Shown here one piece after another: positions 36,000-45,689 of a stretch of DNA of 64,000 bases; positions within the stretch are counted from its first letter, which is position 1; each line of letters opens with the position of its first letter. Origin of the DNA: Sclerodactyla briareus (Eukaryota > Echinodermata > Holothuroidea > Dendrochirotida > Sclerodactylidae); contig JAODTK010004765.1 of assembly GCA_026419785.1 (NCBI GenBank), positions 124,001 to 188,000 of the forward strand. Reading direction: 5' to 3'. Position numbers and translations under genes: made by a program. Below the pieces are notes generated by a model. That model ran no database searches and was not told the DNA's origin. It saw nothing but the letters and a program-made list of their open reading frames with translations.

Positions 36000-36897
36000 T
36001 CGGAATCCCTCGATGTTCATTCGTTTGGCCTCTTTCCACCCGGTGAAGCAGGGCTCGACGCTCCGGGCCTTCCGCTCCGACCCTTGCGGCGAATACATCA
36101 CTGTTTTATACGGATGGTTCCTCCAGTCGGAGCAGGGTCACTGACCCGCCAGCTCTAAGGCGAACGTTGCAGAGGCGACTTGCCGGCTCTATTTGGGCCC
36201 CGCACTGATTCCCTCGCCACTTCCGCGAAACGCCTTAACGAGCCCAGGCACAGATTACGCTAAGCCCTCACCCTCAACGCCGTCCTTTGAGGTGCAGTGG
36301 CCTCCACGAGCCGCAGGAGCTGTCCGTGATGCGCTTACTACTAAGCCGTTTCTTCTCCGGCACAGTCCCGACGGGATCCGTCTCCTCCGGATCCGGGTCT
36401 TGGCAAAGGTCCAGTCGGGGGCGTTCGCGAGAGCCGGAGACTGACCTCCCCTCGTCGTGGTTTCGCCCTCTGGATCCCCGCGAGGACAAGCACTGGCGGC
36501 CCGTCCAGGCCCTGTTGCTTTTTTCATCGAGGGACTCGTTTGACCCGTCACGACGATCAATTGTTTGCTTCTGCCCCGCAACCGCTTACGCCGCGTTGTC
36601 GGCGCTGTGGCTTCTCGAGCCCTGCTTTGGCGGGTCCCGCTAGAATCGTGATGAAGCGCGCCCGGCGCGTGGAATACTCCAACCACCTTTGTCGCTTGCT
36701 ACGGGGACCGAGACAGGTGTCCACGGAAGGGCAGGTTGCCATAGCAGCGCGCAAACCCTCCGACTACTCAGCGGGTCCGCTTATGCGGCGCGACGGCACG
36801 GGCCACCACCAGCGCCCGTTAGAACTGGTGCATGGTCGAGGAGGGGTAATTAGAGTGGGTAACAACATCTCCAAACAGAACGGGTTTGGGAAACTGT
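36000..36897 (+). pseudogene. DIRS-like tyrosine recombinase, frameshifted
   Basis: Downstream of the RNase H region, as expected for DIRS. An N-terminal part of the catalytic domain can be read near 36,290 ('PSFEVQW', 'ALTTKPF', 'IRLLRIRVL'). The C-terminal part is clearest: 'AVASRALLWRVPLES' (36,603-36,647) and, in another frame, 'NTPTTFVACY' (about 36,673-36,702). These match the segment after the HxxR motif and the tyrosine nucleophile region of DIRS recombinases. At least two frame changes separate them. A terminal open stretch ends at a stop near 36,895. Confidence 0.65.
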
Positions 36898-37036
36898 GAA
36901 CCTACGAATACTTTATCCCTTATAACGACAGTCCCAACCCATACCATCCCCTCTCCCGGGCCCGTCGCCGGCGTCCACACATTCGCATCCGGGTGTAAAC
37001 CCCTCGATATGGCAGGACCCCCCAGCCTGTGAAAAC

Positions 37037-37148
37037 AGAAAAGAGCGATTGGGTGGCCAACCCTTGTACTATGTTCAAATGCCAGACACTCGGTCGCATA
37101 TTGAGGGGGTGCATGGTCGATATGGAAGTATTCGTATGTTCACAATTC
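37037..37148 (-). repeat. Right inverted terminal repeat of the DIRS-like element
   Basis: Carries 'gggtggccaaccc', 'gtactatgttc', 'ccagacactcgg' and 'attgagggggtgcatggtcg', the inverted counterparts of the left repeat. The outermost bases ('gtattcgtatgttcacaa') match the left end less well. Confidence 0.85.
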
Positions 37149-38009
37149 ACAACCCGTCCTGTTTTTGTAATGTTTTGTCTCAAGATTCTTATTCGTGATT
37201 ATTTTCTTTCAATAGCTATGCGAAACATCCTAGGGGGAGGGCCGGACTGCTGTGTAAAACGATGCTTGAGTAGGGGGTAGATTAGTGCAGCGGACCGCAC
37301 AACTCGGGACAACTGCTTGATAATCGCAATTTATAGTCCACAGGACAAGTTTAAATAAGATTCTACTGAGACATTCACCTCCAGCAGTCCCAGCCATTTA
37401 AACGACTTGACCCAAGCTTGTCGGCATACATTGTAGCTACTTTTGGTCACTTCAGTTGGCTCCCCCCAAAGTTCTTTGACCGGATATCGTTTCCATCGGA
37501 TATTTTGCCGTCGCAGTCCTTCATCTCACCTGGTCCCAATTACAATCGCTCTCCCAGGGGTTCCCGTGAGCTTGCACTCTCTCCCCTGCCTCAGAACACT
37601 TGTGCTCGTAGTATTGAAAAATCATTGGAGCATTCATGCTTCCACGATGGCACCGTTCAAACAAAAACTTTACGGAATTATGTAAGAATGATTAAAAGAT
37701 GTTTAGAATGGCCCTAAATATTTTTCGAGGGCGGGCAGGTCCTATGGCCTGTTTTGTTTCTGTCAAGTTTTACTACTAGTGCGGTGCGTGGTTCTGGAAA
37801 GACTGGATTGTATATTTGGAACGACATGAGACGTCCCATCGGTAGGCATAATCTATGCATTAGGTTAATCTCCTGAAGGGTTGAAGGACGATCAACTTTT
37901 TATATGTGGCCGGAGACTCGACTACTTTTTTAGGTAATACTTGCCGAGCAGAGGGTCGGTCCTATCAAGGCCGGAAGTTTGCAGCCCTGTTACTCCTGCG
38001 CCTAAAGCT

Positions 38010-39365
38010 GCTTTACTAGTGCACGCGAAGCTCGAATATGGGCGAAATCGCGATTCGCCTGGCGAGGATGAAATCGCGTGTTCGCTGTCGCGGGGGTAGT
38101 TACTAGGCTCGGGCGACTCGCGAAATAAAATTCGCAGGGGAAACAGAACTAGATGAGCGGCTATTTGGCGCTGTTTAGCCCGAAAACGGACAAGAAACAG
38201 GCGCTCCGCAACGAGCACATCAATTTTATTCCAGAGGGTCATTATTCCACCGGATATACCTCCTCATTGACAATTACAGAGAACGCATTTTCACCCATTG
38301 ACGACAACGACTGTAGGCTATGGCGCCAATACGGGCTATGGGGCCCTGTCTTCCCTTTCGAGACTTTCCCAACGAAATGGTGCTACACCTTCAAAACAAA
38401 TAGTGAAATGTACTTCCCATGAAGTGTGCGGTGTGATCATCATACTCCCTTTCACTCCATTGTAGAAATTCTTCGGTCTTCTCCCATTATGAAGCATACT
38501 TCACTCTTCTAGATTGGAATTTGAAGTGTGCTGAGTGACCATCCAATGTTTCCATATAAGGCATGGAACGAGTGACGGATCTCGCCCATTCTAGAGTGGA
38601 TTTCACCCTATTAGAGTGAATTTCCACTCTACATTCGAGCTTTGCTGAGTGACTACTTCATATAGTGAATTCCACTCTTTTGCTTTTAGAGAGCATTCAT
38701 GAGTGACAGGGTATAATGACTGGCATGATATTTTCCGGGATGACGTTTTCATTAGTTTTGGTTAGTTCATGCCATGGGTGGGTCAGAATAAGGGTGAAAT
38801 CTCATCCCTGGGCTAGTCGATTCCCCGAGAGATGATTACTCATTCACTCTGAGAAAGAGTCGATAATCACCTGAATTCCAGAGTTGTCCTAATTTTCCCT
38901 CCATAGGATTTAAGAGAGATATTCCAACCCGATTGCGGAAGATTCCGAGACCTTGGGGAGAATCCCATCCGATCAGGTTATAAACGCTTCAACAACCATC
39001 ATGTGTCCGTCTATTGAAACTGCAACAAGTTTTAGAATAATCAATCGACTAGTAGGCTATTACATACGAAATAAAGGGAATTGCCACGATGAATGTGAAC
39101 ACGATATATGCCTATTTTGCCGCAAATCTGAAATTCCTCAGTTTACTGTGTCCATTCGCGTTTCCCATAAATCGTGTCTAATCGCGAGCTGTCGCGCGCG
39201 AACACCGTTTTGAATTGTCACCACCCGGACAATTCGGTTTTTTGCCGACACGCTACCAAAAAATCGCACAGTCACGGATGCGTGCCTATGAATACCCATA
39301 TAATAACACAGAGCGAAAATGTATTGGTCGCGTATTCGCTAGTCCAGTCGCGTGCCTAGTAAAGC
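38010..39365. mobile_element. 1.36-kb TIR element inserted in repeat A
   Basis: The left end is GCTTTACTAGTGCACGCGA (38,010-38,028). The right end is TCGCGTGCCTAGTAAAGC (39,348-39,365), its inverted partner. Repeat A copy 1 lacks this block. The interior has several 'AGAGTGGA.TTCACTCT' palindromic motifs (38,440-38,700) and an 89-codon frame (38,153-38,422) of unknown type. No transposase was recognised and no clear target duplication was seen. Confidence 0.65.
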
Positions 39366-39570
39366 ACCTTTATTTCAGCTGCGAATCCTCACCATGTACA
39401 CGGAATAAATACAATGCCTCTTGGCGGGACCCTGTGGCGTGCATCAACGCAGACGCAACTTGCAAATTGCCTAACCCCTCGTTTGTCCCTGCCCTGCTCC
39501 GATCCCCTTGTAACTGAGCGGCCCAGCGAGAAGGCACAGTTCCATTTTGGGGGGGGGAAAAATCTTTGTA

Positions 39571-39650
39571 TTACCCGACCGGGAATCGAACCCTGGTCTC
39601 CCGGGTGAAAGCTGTGTTACGATGGGAAAGAGGTGGTTGGCCACGTCACG
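39571..39650 (-). repeat. tRNA-Glu-like (UUC) 3' half, SINE or tRNA pseudogene
   Basis: On the minus strand 'ctttcaccc' (anticodon TTC loop), 'gggagaccag' and 'ggttcgattcccggtcggg' follow in the order of a tRNA-Glu anticodon arm, variable loop and T arm with B box. The 5' half, including the D arm, does not fold convincingly and the acceptor stem cannot pair. A functional tRNA is unlikely. Confidence 0.5.
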
Positions 39651-39777
39651 ACAACAGCTGTAAAACGGTCTACTGAACAGTAAAAGAAGTGTTTTTTGTG
39701 TTAAGTGTATTGATTTGATTTGATTGCTACGGGTTCAAGGAAACCAATTGCTCATCAAGGTACCCTAACCGAATTTT

Positions 39778-40116
39778 TTGGATCGTGGAGAGACCGCGAC
39801 AGCTCGCCTTCTCTTCCTCGACAGTGCTTCAGATGATATCGAGTTGCAGGAGTTGACACCACTCCCTGCTCCCGGGACCGTGCAATTTTACGTCCCCAGC
39901 CGACGTACGATCAGTGAATTCCAGGACCTGACCAATTCTTCTCAGAACCTAGCGGAGCTGAAGATGTTCGCGACGCGACTGCTCACAGCCGACCGACGAG
40001 ACGTATTGCAAGTGCCCCGAAACAAAACCCCCCGAAATTACCAAGCCCCTGCCTCCAGCAAGACCAGGAACTCCGACAGGACACGCCGTCGAACTGCAGG
40101 TACAAGCCACTTCTGA
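39778..40116 (+). CDS. Unassigned ORF, 112 codons
   Basis: A protein-like plus-strand frame, with 'DDIELQELTPLPAPG' and 'EFQDLTNSSQNLAELKMFATRLL', between two tRNA-like segments. The family is not recognised. A CAG|GTACAA near 40,101 could serve as a splice donor. A retroelement-derived frame is a plausible alternative because SINE and hAT-like ends flank it. Confidence 0.25.
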   Translation: MDRGETATARLLFLDSASDDIELQELTPLPAPGTVQFYVPSRRTISEFQDLTNSSQNLAELKMFATRLLTADRRDVLQVPRNKTPRNYQAPASSKTRNSDRTRRRTAGTSHF

Positions 40117-40129
40117 AAACCGCCCGGAG

Positions 40130-40275
40130 CTGGTCGGCTGAATCGAACCCGGGGACCTGTTTGCATGGCCAAAACGACACTGATACCGCTTTACTATTCT
40201 TTCCGCTGCCCATTTTTGGTCACAGGGGTGGAAGGGGTTCTGTCTCCCCGCCTCGCCCCCTAGCGTACGCCACTG
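40130..40275 (-). repeat. tRNA-derived SINE segment joined to a hAT-like end
   Basis: The minus strand reads TAGTAAAGCGG (A-box match) and, about 45 bases on, GGTTCGATTC (B-box match), within about 40,140-40,205. Further out, 'cgtacgccactg' ends at 40,275. Its complement, CAGTGGCGTACG, resembles the hAT-like termini at 496 and 15,357. Confidence 0.5.
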
Positions 40276-40489
40276 AGAGGGAACCAAACCAAATTTCGAG
40301 CCTGACCATGTGAAGAATTCACGCGAAATTTCATTACCGTTTACCTAAATTTGACCTAGTTGTTTCTTAAGATGTAGAATGCCCATGTGATATTTACCAG
40401 TGGGATAGGCCTATCTCATAACCTTCCAGAGTCAGCTCAACCTAGTCTTGTGTTAAGACGTTGATGTATGCCCGAGTTCGTTCCTGCTG

Positions 40490-41235
40490 CCTTTATCAGC
40501 ACGCACAGCCATAATTACATTTCTGCATGCGCCATTATGTCTGCAGTTGTGTATTCAACTCTCTGTTGATACCATAGAAACAAGCGCAAGTCGAAAACAG
40601 TTGATTAGCTGCGGACGGCAAATTCCTGTGGCGAGTACACGGCATGTTCTTCACCAATCCCATATTGTTTGTCCACGTTTTATTGACCTTTACTGACAAT
40701 CTGTCAAAACCATGGAATGGCTTGGAAATGGCCTTAATATTTGATATCGTGCCCAGCACAAAGTAGTAACCCCATGAATATTCCGCGTCATGTATCTAGC
40801 TATATGTATGTAACAAAACCCCATTATGTGGGAAACAACTCTTTCTGCTCACACAGCCACAATATGGGCGAGATGTGATGGAAGACAAAATCATCTTCCC
40901 CTGGACAATAAATTTTATTGTCAACAGGCTGCAGACCTGGAGACCTTCTGACAGATAAGGTTAAACACTGCAGAGGGATGAGTAATGTAACAAAACCTTC
41001 TCACAGTAAGAGAGCTCAATGGAAGTTGAATTGGGGTAATTAATGGATTTAATTAAAATCTAACCACACTATGCGAAACATAATGTGTGCTGCAGCAGGC
41101 CAGTAGCGAGATTCATCAACCTAACAGTTTCAAATGATCGCATGTACGGTTCGCGAGTAGGAATGACGTGACGAACAATAACGAACGGACTGCGAGACAT
41201 GATTGACTTGTAGAAGCTGCTTTCCGAGCTAATAA
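40490..41235 (+). repeat. Dispersed repeat C, copy 2
   Basis: Collinear with copy 1 (20,060-21,068). Includes 'aaaccatggaatggcttgg', 'aatcatcttcccctggacaa', 'ttggggtaattaatgga' and 'gacatgattgacttgtag'. It lacks the ~100 bp specific to copy 1. Confidence 0.75.
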
Positions 41236-42685
41236 ACACGTGTTTCTTTCTATGTTGATAAAGAAGAATGTAGTGGTGGATCAGTGCAAAAAAGTAAGGG
41301 GGTAAAGCAGCAGGAGAAATCGGGAATATATTCGACGTCTAAACTGTAAAATAAGACCTAGCTCACTAGCTAGAAGAGTCCGGGTTATAATTATCATTAT
41401 TTCGGTTCTGCCCTCCTAAACAGCTTCGGGTGGAAGAAGTAAGGGCCCGTCCTTTAGGATCTCAAATCGCCACACTGGTATGAAGCCAGGTGTATTAGTT
41501 GGAACACGGAATAACTTGTCCAAGACGCTGCGACTGTTGTCCTCGAGACCCCTTTATTTTGGTTAAGGGGCCTCTCTTTGCCACGGGTCACCGTTCAACC
41601 ATAGAGTTATGGACATTCCTCCATTTTGACAATCCAAACTCCTCTACTAAACACCCCCCAGATGGGCATGTACCATGCAAAATACCATTAACATAATAAA
41701 TCAACCATAGTCCGCATGACATAGACCAATCAGCCTTGCCGATTAGTGGTGTGACCGAACGGCATGCAGTCTGCCTGATCACCCCCTTCTCTCTTGCACG
41801 GCTGTATTGTGTTGGTTTTTTTAGGGGTGTCTGTAGGGGAGAGGAAAAAGCGCTGACAGAAATCTAGGGAGCGGGGGGGGGGGGGGATTGTGGTAAGGGG
41901 GATGGGGATGGTATAGGCCTGACACAACCCCAACTAGCGGTGGCATTGGGAGGTGGATAGGGACACCAGGCCCGCCGACAATATGTGCCCCATCCTCCTC
42001 CCCCCAAGATGAAATGTGGGGTATTTTATAATTTTCACTGCAGAAAATAGCGAAATTGTAGCATAGATTGCATATGAGTTGCTTAATTTTCATTCAATAA
42101 ATTTTTAGACGGGGTGTCAAAAGAGAGGACGGACTACTCCCCTCCCACGACTGGAATGAAAAACTTCCAACAGTGCCCTCTGAAAAACACTGTTCCCCCA
42201 GCTTCCCCCCCCCCTTAACAGGACTCTTCCATTAACTGGGGCCCCCATTTCGTGAGTTAGTCCAAAATTGGTTTTTCTTCAGTTCAAAAGACTGTGTGTG
42301 CGGGGCAAAGGATTCTCCTATCTTGTCGATGACTTCATTCCAAAATTTGCCAAGTTTCTGACGGAATTGTGTCCTCTCGCCCTATGATACTAAACCCGCC
42401 TCTCGAGGCCCTCACTCCCAAACTCATTCCCATTCAGTGTGGTACTCACGAGGGGGGGGATACCCATGCGAATATTGCCCATCGGCGTTAAGGGAACGCG
42501 AAATCGCATTGTTCGCCGAAGGGGAGGGGACACCTAGGCTGCAGCGCGCCTAGAAAACTTGGTATAGGCCTATACATTTTTAACAGTTTATAAAGATTGT
42601 TCATGATAATAAACATGCTTATAACAGTGGATATTGTTAGGTGACTTTTCTACCAGTCGGCGAAATCATGGTATGGGCTAGTTGG
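41236..42685. other. Unassigned interval with G/C homopolymer runs
   Basis: No gene recognised. Contains a long G run near 41,871-41,886 and C-rich runs near 42,205. Short frames on both strands show no motif I recognise. Confidence 0.4.
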
Positions 42686-42689
42686 AAAG

Positions 42690-42990
42690 TCAGACCAACT
42701 TGGCCTCAAACCATTTATGAACAACCACTCACAAACCATTTGGGAATGGAACCTCGAGTATACCATTTGGGTACCATTCGGACCATTGGTAAAATTCGAA
42801 CCATTTGAAACCATTCGGGACCAGTTGGTACCATTCGGAACCATTTGAAACCATTCAACGCCGGAAGCCATTCAAACCATCGCAATGGAACCATTCGCAC
42901 CATGGGAAAGTGGGCGGGAATAGGGCGAAACACACCGTGGAAAAAAAATTCGCAGACCATTGGACCATTCGCCCCATTCGTGGTTCCCGA
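42690..42990 (+). repeat. Minisatellite of ACCATTYGRAA-type units
   Basis: 'accattcgga' and 'accatttgaa' alternate through the interval with a period of about 10-12 bases, more than fifteen imperfect units. The apparent open frames on both strands are repeat translations. Confidence 0.8.
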
Positions 42991-43087
42991 ATTGATATTT
43001 CTCACTGATGCTTGGATTTTTAACGCGCGTTTTCACCCAGGGAGCTACTAGACTCGGAAGTCCAACCGCTCTATATGGCCCATGACG

Positions 43088-43592
43088 TTAAGGGCGCTTT
43101 CACACTCGGGGGGGCGCGATCGCGACGCCGATGCGACATGAAGCGACGCGACGCGAAAAAGGTGTTGGCAGGGACCTTACATGGGAGGGCGTGCGGTTTG
43201 TATCGTCAGCATGTTTTTGTGGCGGCCGCGGGAATATTTTGTCATGTGATCGTAGAGCATTTATATGTAGAACACTATACCTAAATCACTTACCATATTA
43301 TGTCATCGATTAAATCCATTCCCAACAGGGTAATAACCTTCCGGTCCCCCTGGTTCCTCTCCTAACATCCATGATATCGCACGTTTCTAGAACGATAGAA
43401 TGGGACATTTACCTAACCGATCAGTCGGATATTACAGAGGCGGTGATTTGTCACCGAAAAAAAATATTCGCTCGCGACACTCGTCGACAGCGACAAAAAG
43501 TTGAAATTATTTAAACTCGAAAATTATCGCGTCGTTCGTATCGAGGCGCGCCGTGACCGACGTCGCCCCGCCCGCTGGTGTGAAGGGCCTAA
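43088..43592. mobile_element. MITE with GGGCGCTTTCACACT-type TIRs
   Basis: The left end reads TTAAGGGCGCTTTCACACTC (43,088-43,107) and runs into a gcgacgcgacgcg tract. The right end, GTGTGAAGGGCCTA (43,579-43,592), follows a 'cgacgtcgccccgccc' tract. Ends and GC-rich subterminal blocks are inverted relative to each other. The interior is AT-rich and non-coding. A TTAA at the left suggests a TTAA-targeting family, but the right flank does not confirm it. Confidence 0.55.
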
Positions 43593-43779
43593 CCTTAAAT
43601 TCTTTTTTTTTTTTTTTCTTTTTTTTTAGTGCTTTCAACTTTTTAGCGAGTCGCGGTCGCGTCGCCGCCGGGGGAGAGGGGACCTTTATAGCATGGTGGG
43701 GGACAGTAGAGTATAGCTGGTCAATTCCCACATCTTTGATGGGCTCCAATTTTTTTCAATGAGAAGGCTCTGGGAATAT

Positions 43780-44149
43780 GGAAAAAATGCTCGCTCGCGA
43801 GCATTGGTGGACATGGATGCAGACAATCATTGAAAACCCTGGCCAAAAAGTTGGAGGTCAAGGCCAAAAGATAGGACCGAGCCGACAAAAATGTCCAAAA
43901 TTGGTCTTCCACCGATTACAAACATTTCTGATCATAAAAAGCCCATGTCGAAGCTGGGTAAATGCCAGCCTAAAAACGCGAGGGAAAGGCCATTTCGGCA
44001 TCTGGGGGCTGCACAAGCCAAAATTCTGTGCGTCAGCGCAAACCATGGGGGCGCTCTGCTTACGTTAGATAGTATATCTTGTTCACCCTCACAATATGTT
44101 CTGTCCCCCTGTGCCTCTCAGGACGAAAAGTCTGGGGTGACGCCACTAA
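43780..44149 (+). repeat. Right half of a dispersed repeat shared with 1,200-1,441
   Basis: 'gggaaaggccatttcggcatctggggg', 'ggcgctctgcttacg' and 'gtctggggtgacgccact' correspond in order to 'gggaaaggtctttccgg.catctgggg', 'ggcgctcgcgtaag' and 'gtttggtgacgccact' in the first element. The left terminus was not found. Confidence 0.55.
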
Positions 44150-44924
44150 AGTGAAGCATTGAGATTATACTGCTAAACCATGGGAGACCATGACTACCCT
44201 GCTCGGAAAAATCAAATCGCAACTCAGGATTCGACATAACAGTTTTTGAGGAAGGAAGCAATAAACCTTACACAAGAGCGTTGATACAGTGGCAGAGATC
44301 GATCACGGATCATGATATGTGCGATAAACCGGACTAATTATTCGCCCTCCCCTTAGCACAACCTTCTGCATACTTCGCCACCGGACCTTTCTCCCCTTCG
44401 CCACCTTCCCACCACCCGACCTCGCACGCGATGCGTCGGTTGATCGCCTGAAAATTCCCGAAATTCCAGAAGGCCAAGGCGTATAGTCAGTGCAACATAC
44501 ATGGCTGAATTTAACTGGGGGTGTGTCTCTACGTCATACCAACGTGTTGTGAAGCCAAAGAGCCACAGTACCAGACTCGAAATGTAAACAACGCCACATT
44601 TTGGCATGAAGGCGACGTCTCAATGTGACCTTACGTACAAACGTAGTAATCAAGCGTTAATATTAGGTCAACAGATCTTCCGCAAACCTTCTGCATTTGT
44701 GCTGGTCGTGAATAGACACACCACTACACCCCTCGTATATTAACGTGATGCGTACGTGATCGATCGCGTGAACACTAGTGAGCGGATAGCTAGCTATCAA
44801 CGTTATTGAACTGCACTGGACACTGACGACGGAAGTAGCTTTTTTGGGTCAGAAACCCAGTCTTTCTAGTGATTTCAGTGAATTGGACTTCACGAGAGGG
44901 AAACTACTTGGATACTATTTCAAC
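44150..44924 (+). promoter_or_regulatory. Upstream region and probable 5' UTR of DPYD
   Basis: Sequence immediately upstream of the first DPYD coding exon. No TATA box, initiator or CpG-island boundary can be called by eye. Its role is inferred from position only. Confidence 0.3.
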
Positions 44925-44957
44925 ATTGGCATACAGTAAAGACGTGCGGACATCGAG
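44925..44957 (+). CDS. dpyd: Dihydropyrimidine dehydrogenase, candidate exon 1
   Basis: 'ATTGGC' (44,925-44,930) probably represents ATGGC with one inserted T. Read on, it gives Met-Ala, Tyr, Ser-Lys-Asp, Val-Arg and, after one further indel, Asp-Ile-Glu. This parallels the vertebrate DPYD N-terminus, where a conserved SKD precedes DIE at the exon 1 end. The donor is either GTGCTC directly after GAG (44,958) or the better-looking GTGAGA at 44,964. Exon 2 lies 8.2 kb downstream. The match is short, so this is a reasoned candidate and not proof. Confidence 0.5.
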
Positions 44958-45038
44958 GTGCTCGTGAGAAATTCAACTTGGTCAGCAATAGTTGTTTGTT
45001 TGTGTCAGTCTGATGTTTGTAGATGCACAGAGAAGATA

Positions 45039-45681
45039 GCTGCGTTCCATTTACCTCGTGAATTTCGTGATCACGACTTTCCACTCGTGAATTGCGTTCC
45101 AGTAAACAAGTCGTGTGGAGAATGGGAATTACAAGATGGCGGCCTACTGAAGGAAATGACAAAAAACACCCCGTATTGTAAAACTATTGGATAAAAAAGA
45201 TCCAATATAGTGTTTATCAGTCCAGAAATCCATTTCAATATTAACAGAATGAAGGGGTAATTTGGATTTGAGCATTTACGGCATCATTCCGAAAATCGAA
45301 AGTTAACGTTACTACACGGGTATTGGTATTGCGCGAAAAGCATTCTCGATCGCCGGACGTTCGGGCGAACAGCTTTTGGTTCGAAATTTCGCTATTTAGG
45401 GAATTGCTTCGACACTAACTGCAGGGATTGTTTTCTTAAAGGTTCTCATCTTCGAGAAATATCGCCCTGAATCCATCATATGTACATGGTTTTGGTGTGG
45501 GGTCTTTTCTATTCGGCTCTTAGACTTTCAACTCAGTGGTCGAATGTCGCCATCTTGGAATTGAGTGTGCAGTCGAGTGCTATTCGGAATTCCAATTCCA
45601 CCACTGGTGATCACGACTTGGTACAAATGGAACGGTCGTGAAGTCGTGTACACCGCGTTTACGAGGTAAATGGAAAGCAGC
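45039..45681. mobile_element. TIR element in DPYD intron 1
   Basis: The left end is GCTGCGTTCCATTTACCTCG (45,039-45,058). The right end is CGAGGTAAATGGAAAGCAGC (45,662-45,681). The inverted arms continue inward, with 'gtgatcacgact' and 'agatggcggc' on the left against 'gatcacgactt' and 'gccatctt' on the right. It lies about 80 bp downstream of candidate exon 1. No ORF of known type; a target duplication is not clear. Confidence 0.65.
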
Positions 45682-45689
45682 AATAGAGT

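Larger units (their letters stand above)
31701..37148 (+). mobile_element. DIRS-like tyrosine-recombinase retrotransposon, GC-rich and degenerate
   Basis: A ~5.4-kb GC-rich block in AT-richer surroundings, bounded by inverted terminal repeats and inserted in repeat A. Reading the plus strand across frame changes gives, in order, reverse-transcriptase, RNase H and tyrosine-recombinase segments characteristic of DIRS elements. DIRS elements insert through a recombinase and lack an integrase and direct LTRs. The internal complementary region expected near the right end was not proven. 'TCGATATGG' occurs both at about 37,005 and in the right repeat (about 37,108). Frames are broken in many places. 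Confidence 0.78.
31333..39548 (+). repeat. Long dispersed repeat A, copy 2 (split into three pieces)
   Basis: Pieces at about 31,333-31,700, 37,185-38,009 and 39,366-39,548 together align to 25,843-27,955. The first gap is filled by the DIRS-like element and the second by the 38,010-39,365 TIR element. Comparing the copies therefore gives approximate insertion points and shows that both elements arrived after repeat A dispersed. Confidence 0.72.

Noticed and set aside
32150..36900. GC-rich block taken at first for ribosomal DNA
   Set aside because: None of the conserved 18S or 28S core sequences is present on either strand. The terminal inverted repeats and the DIRS polymerase and recombinase motifs explain the block better.
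39571..39650. Functional tRNA-Glu gene
   Set aside because: The T arm and anticodon loop are good, but the 5' acceptor strand and D arm do not form, so it is called SINE or pseudogene.
42650..43051. Open frames on both strands over the ACCATT minisatellite
   Set aside because: Translations are simple Asn-Gly/Val-Pro or Lys-Pro-Phe type repeats caused by the 10-12-base period, not a gene.
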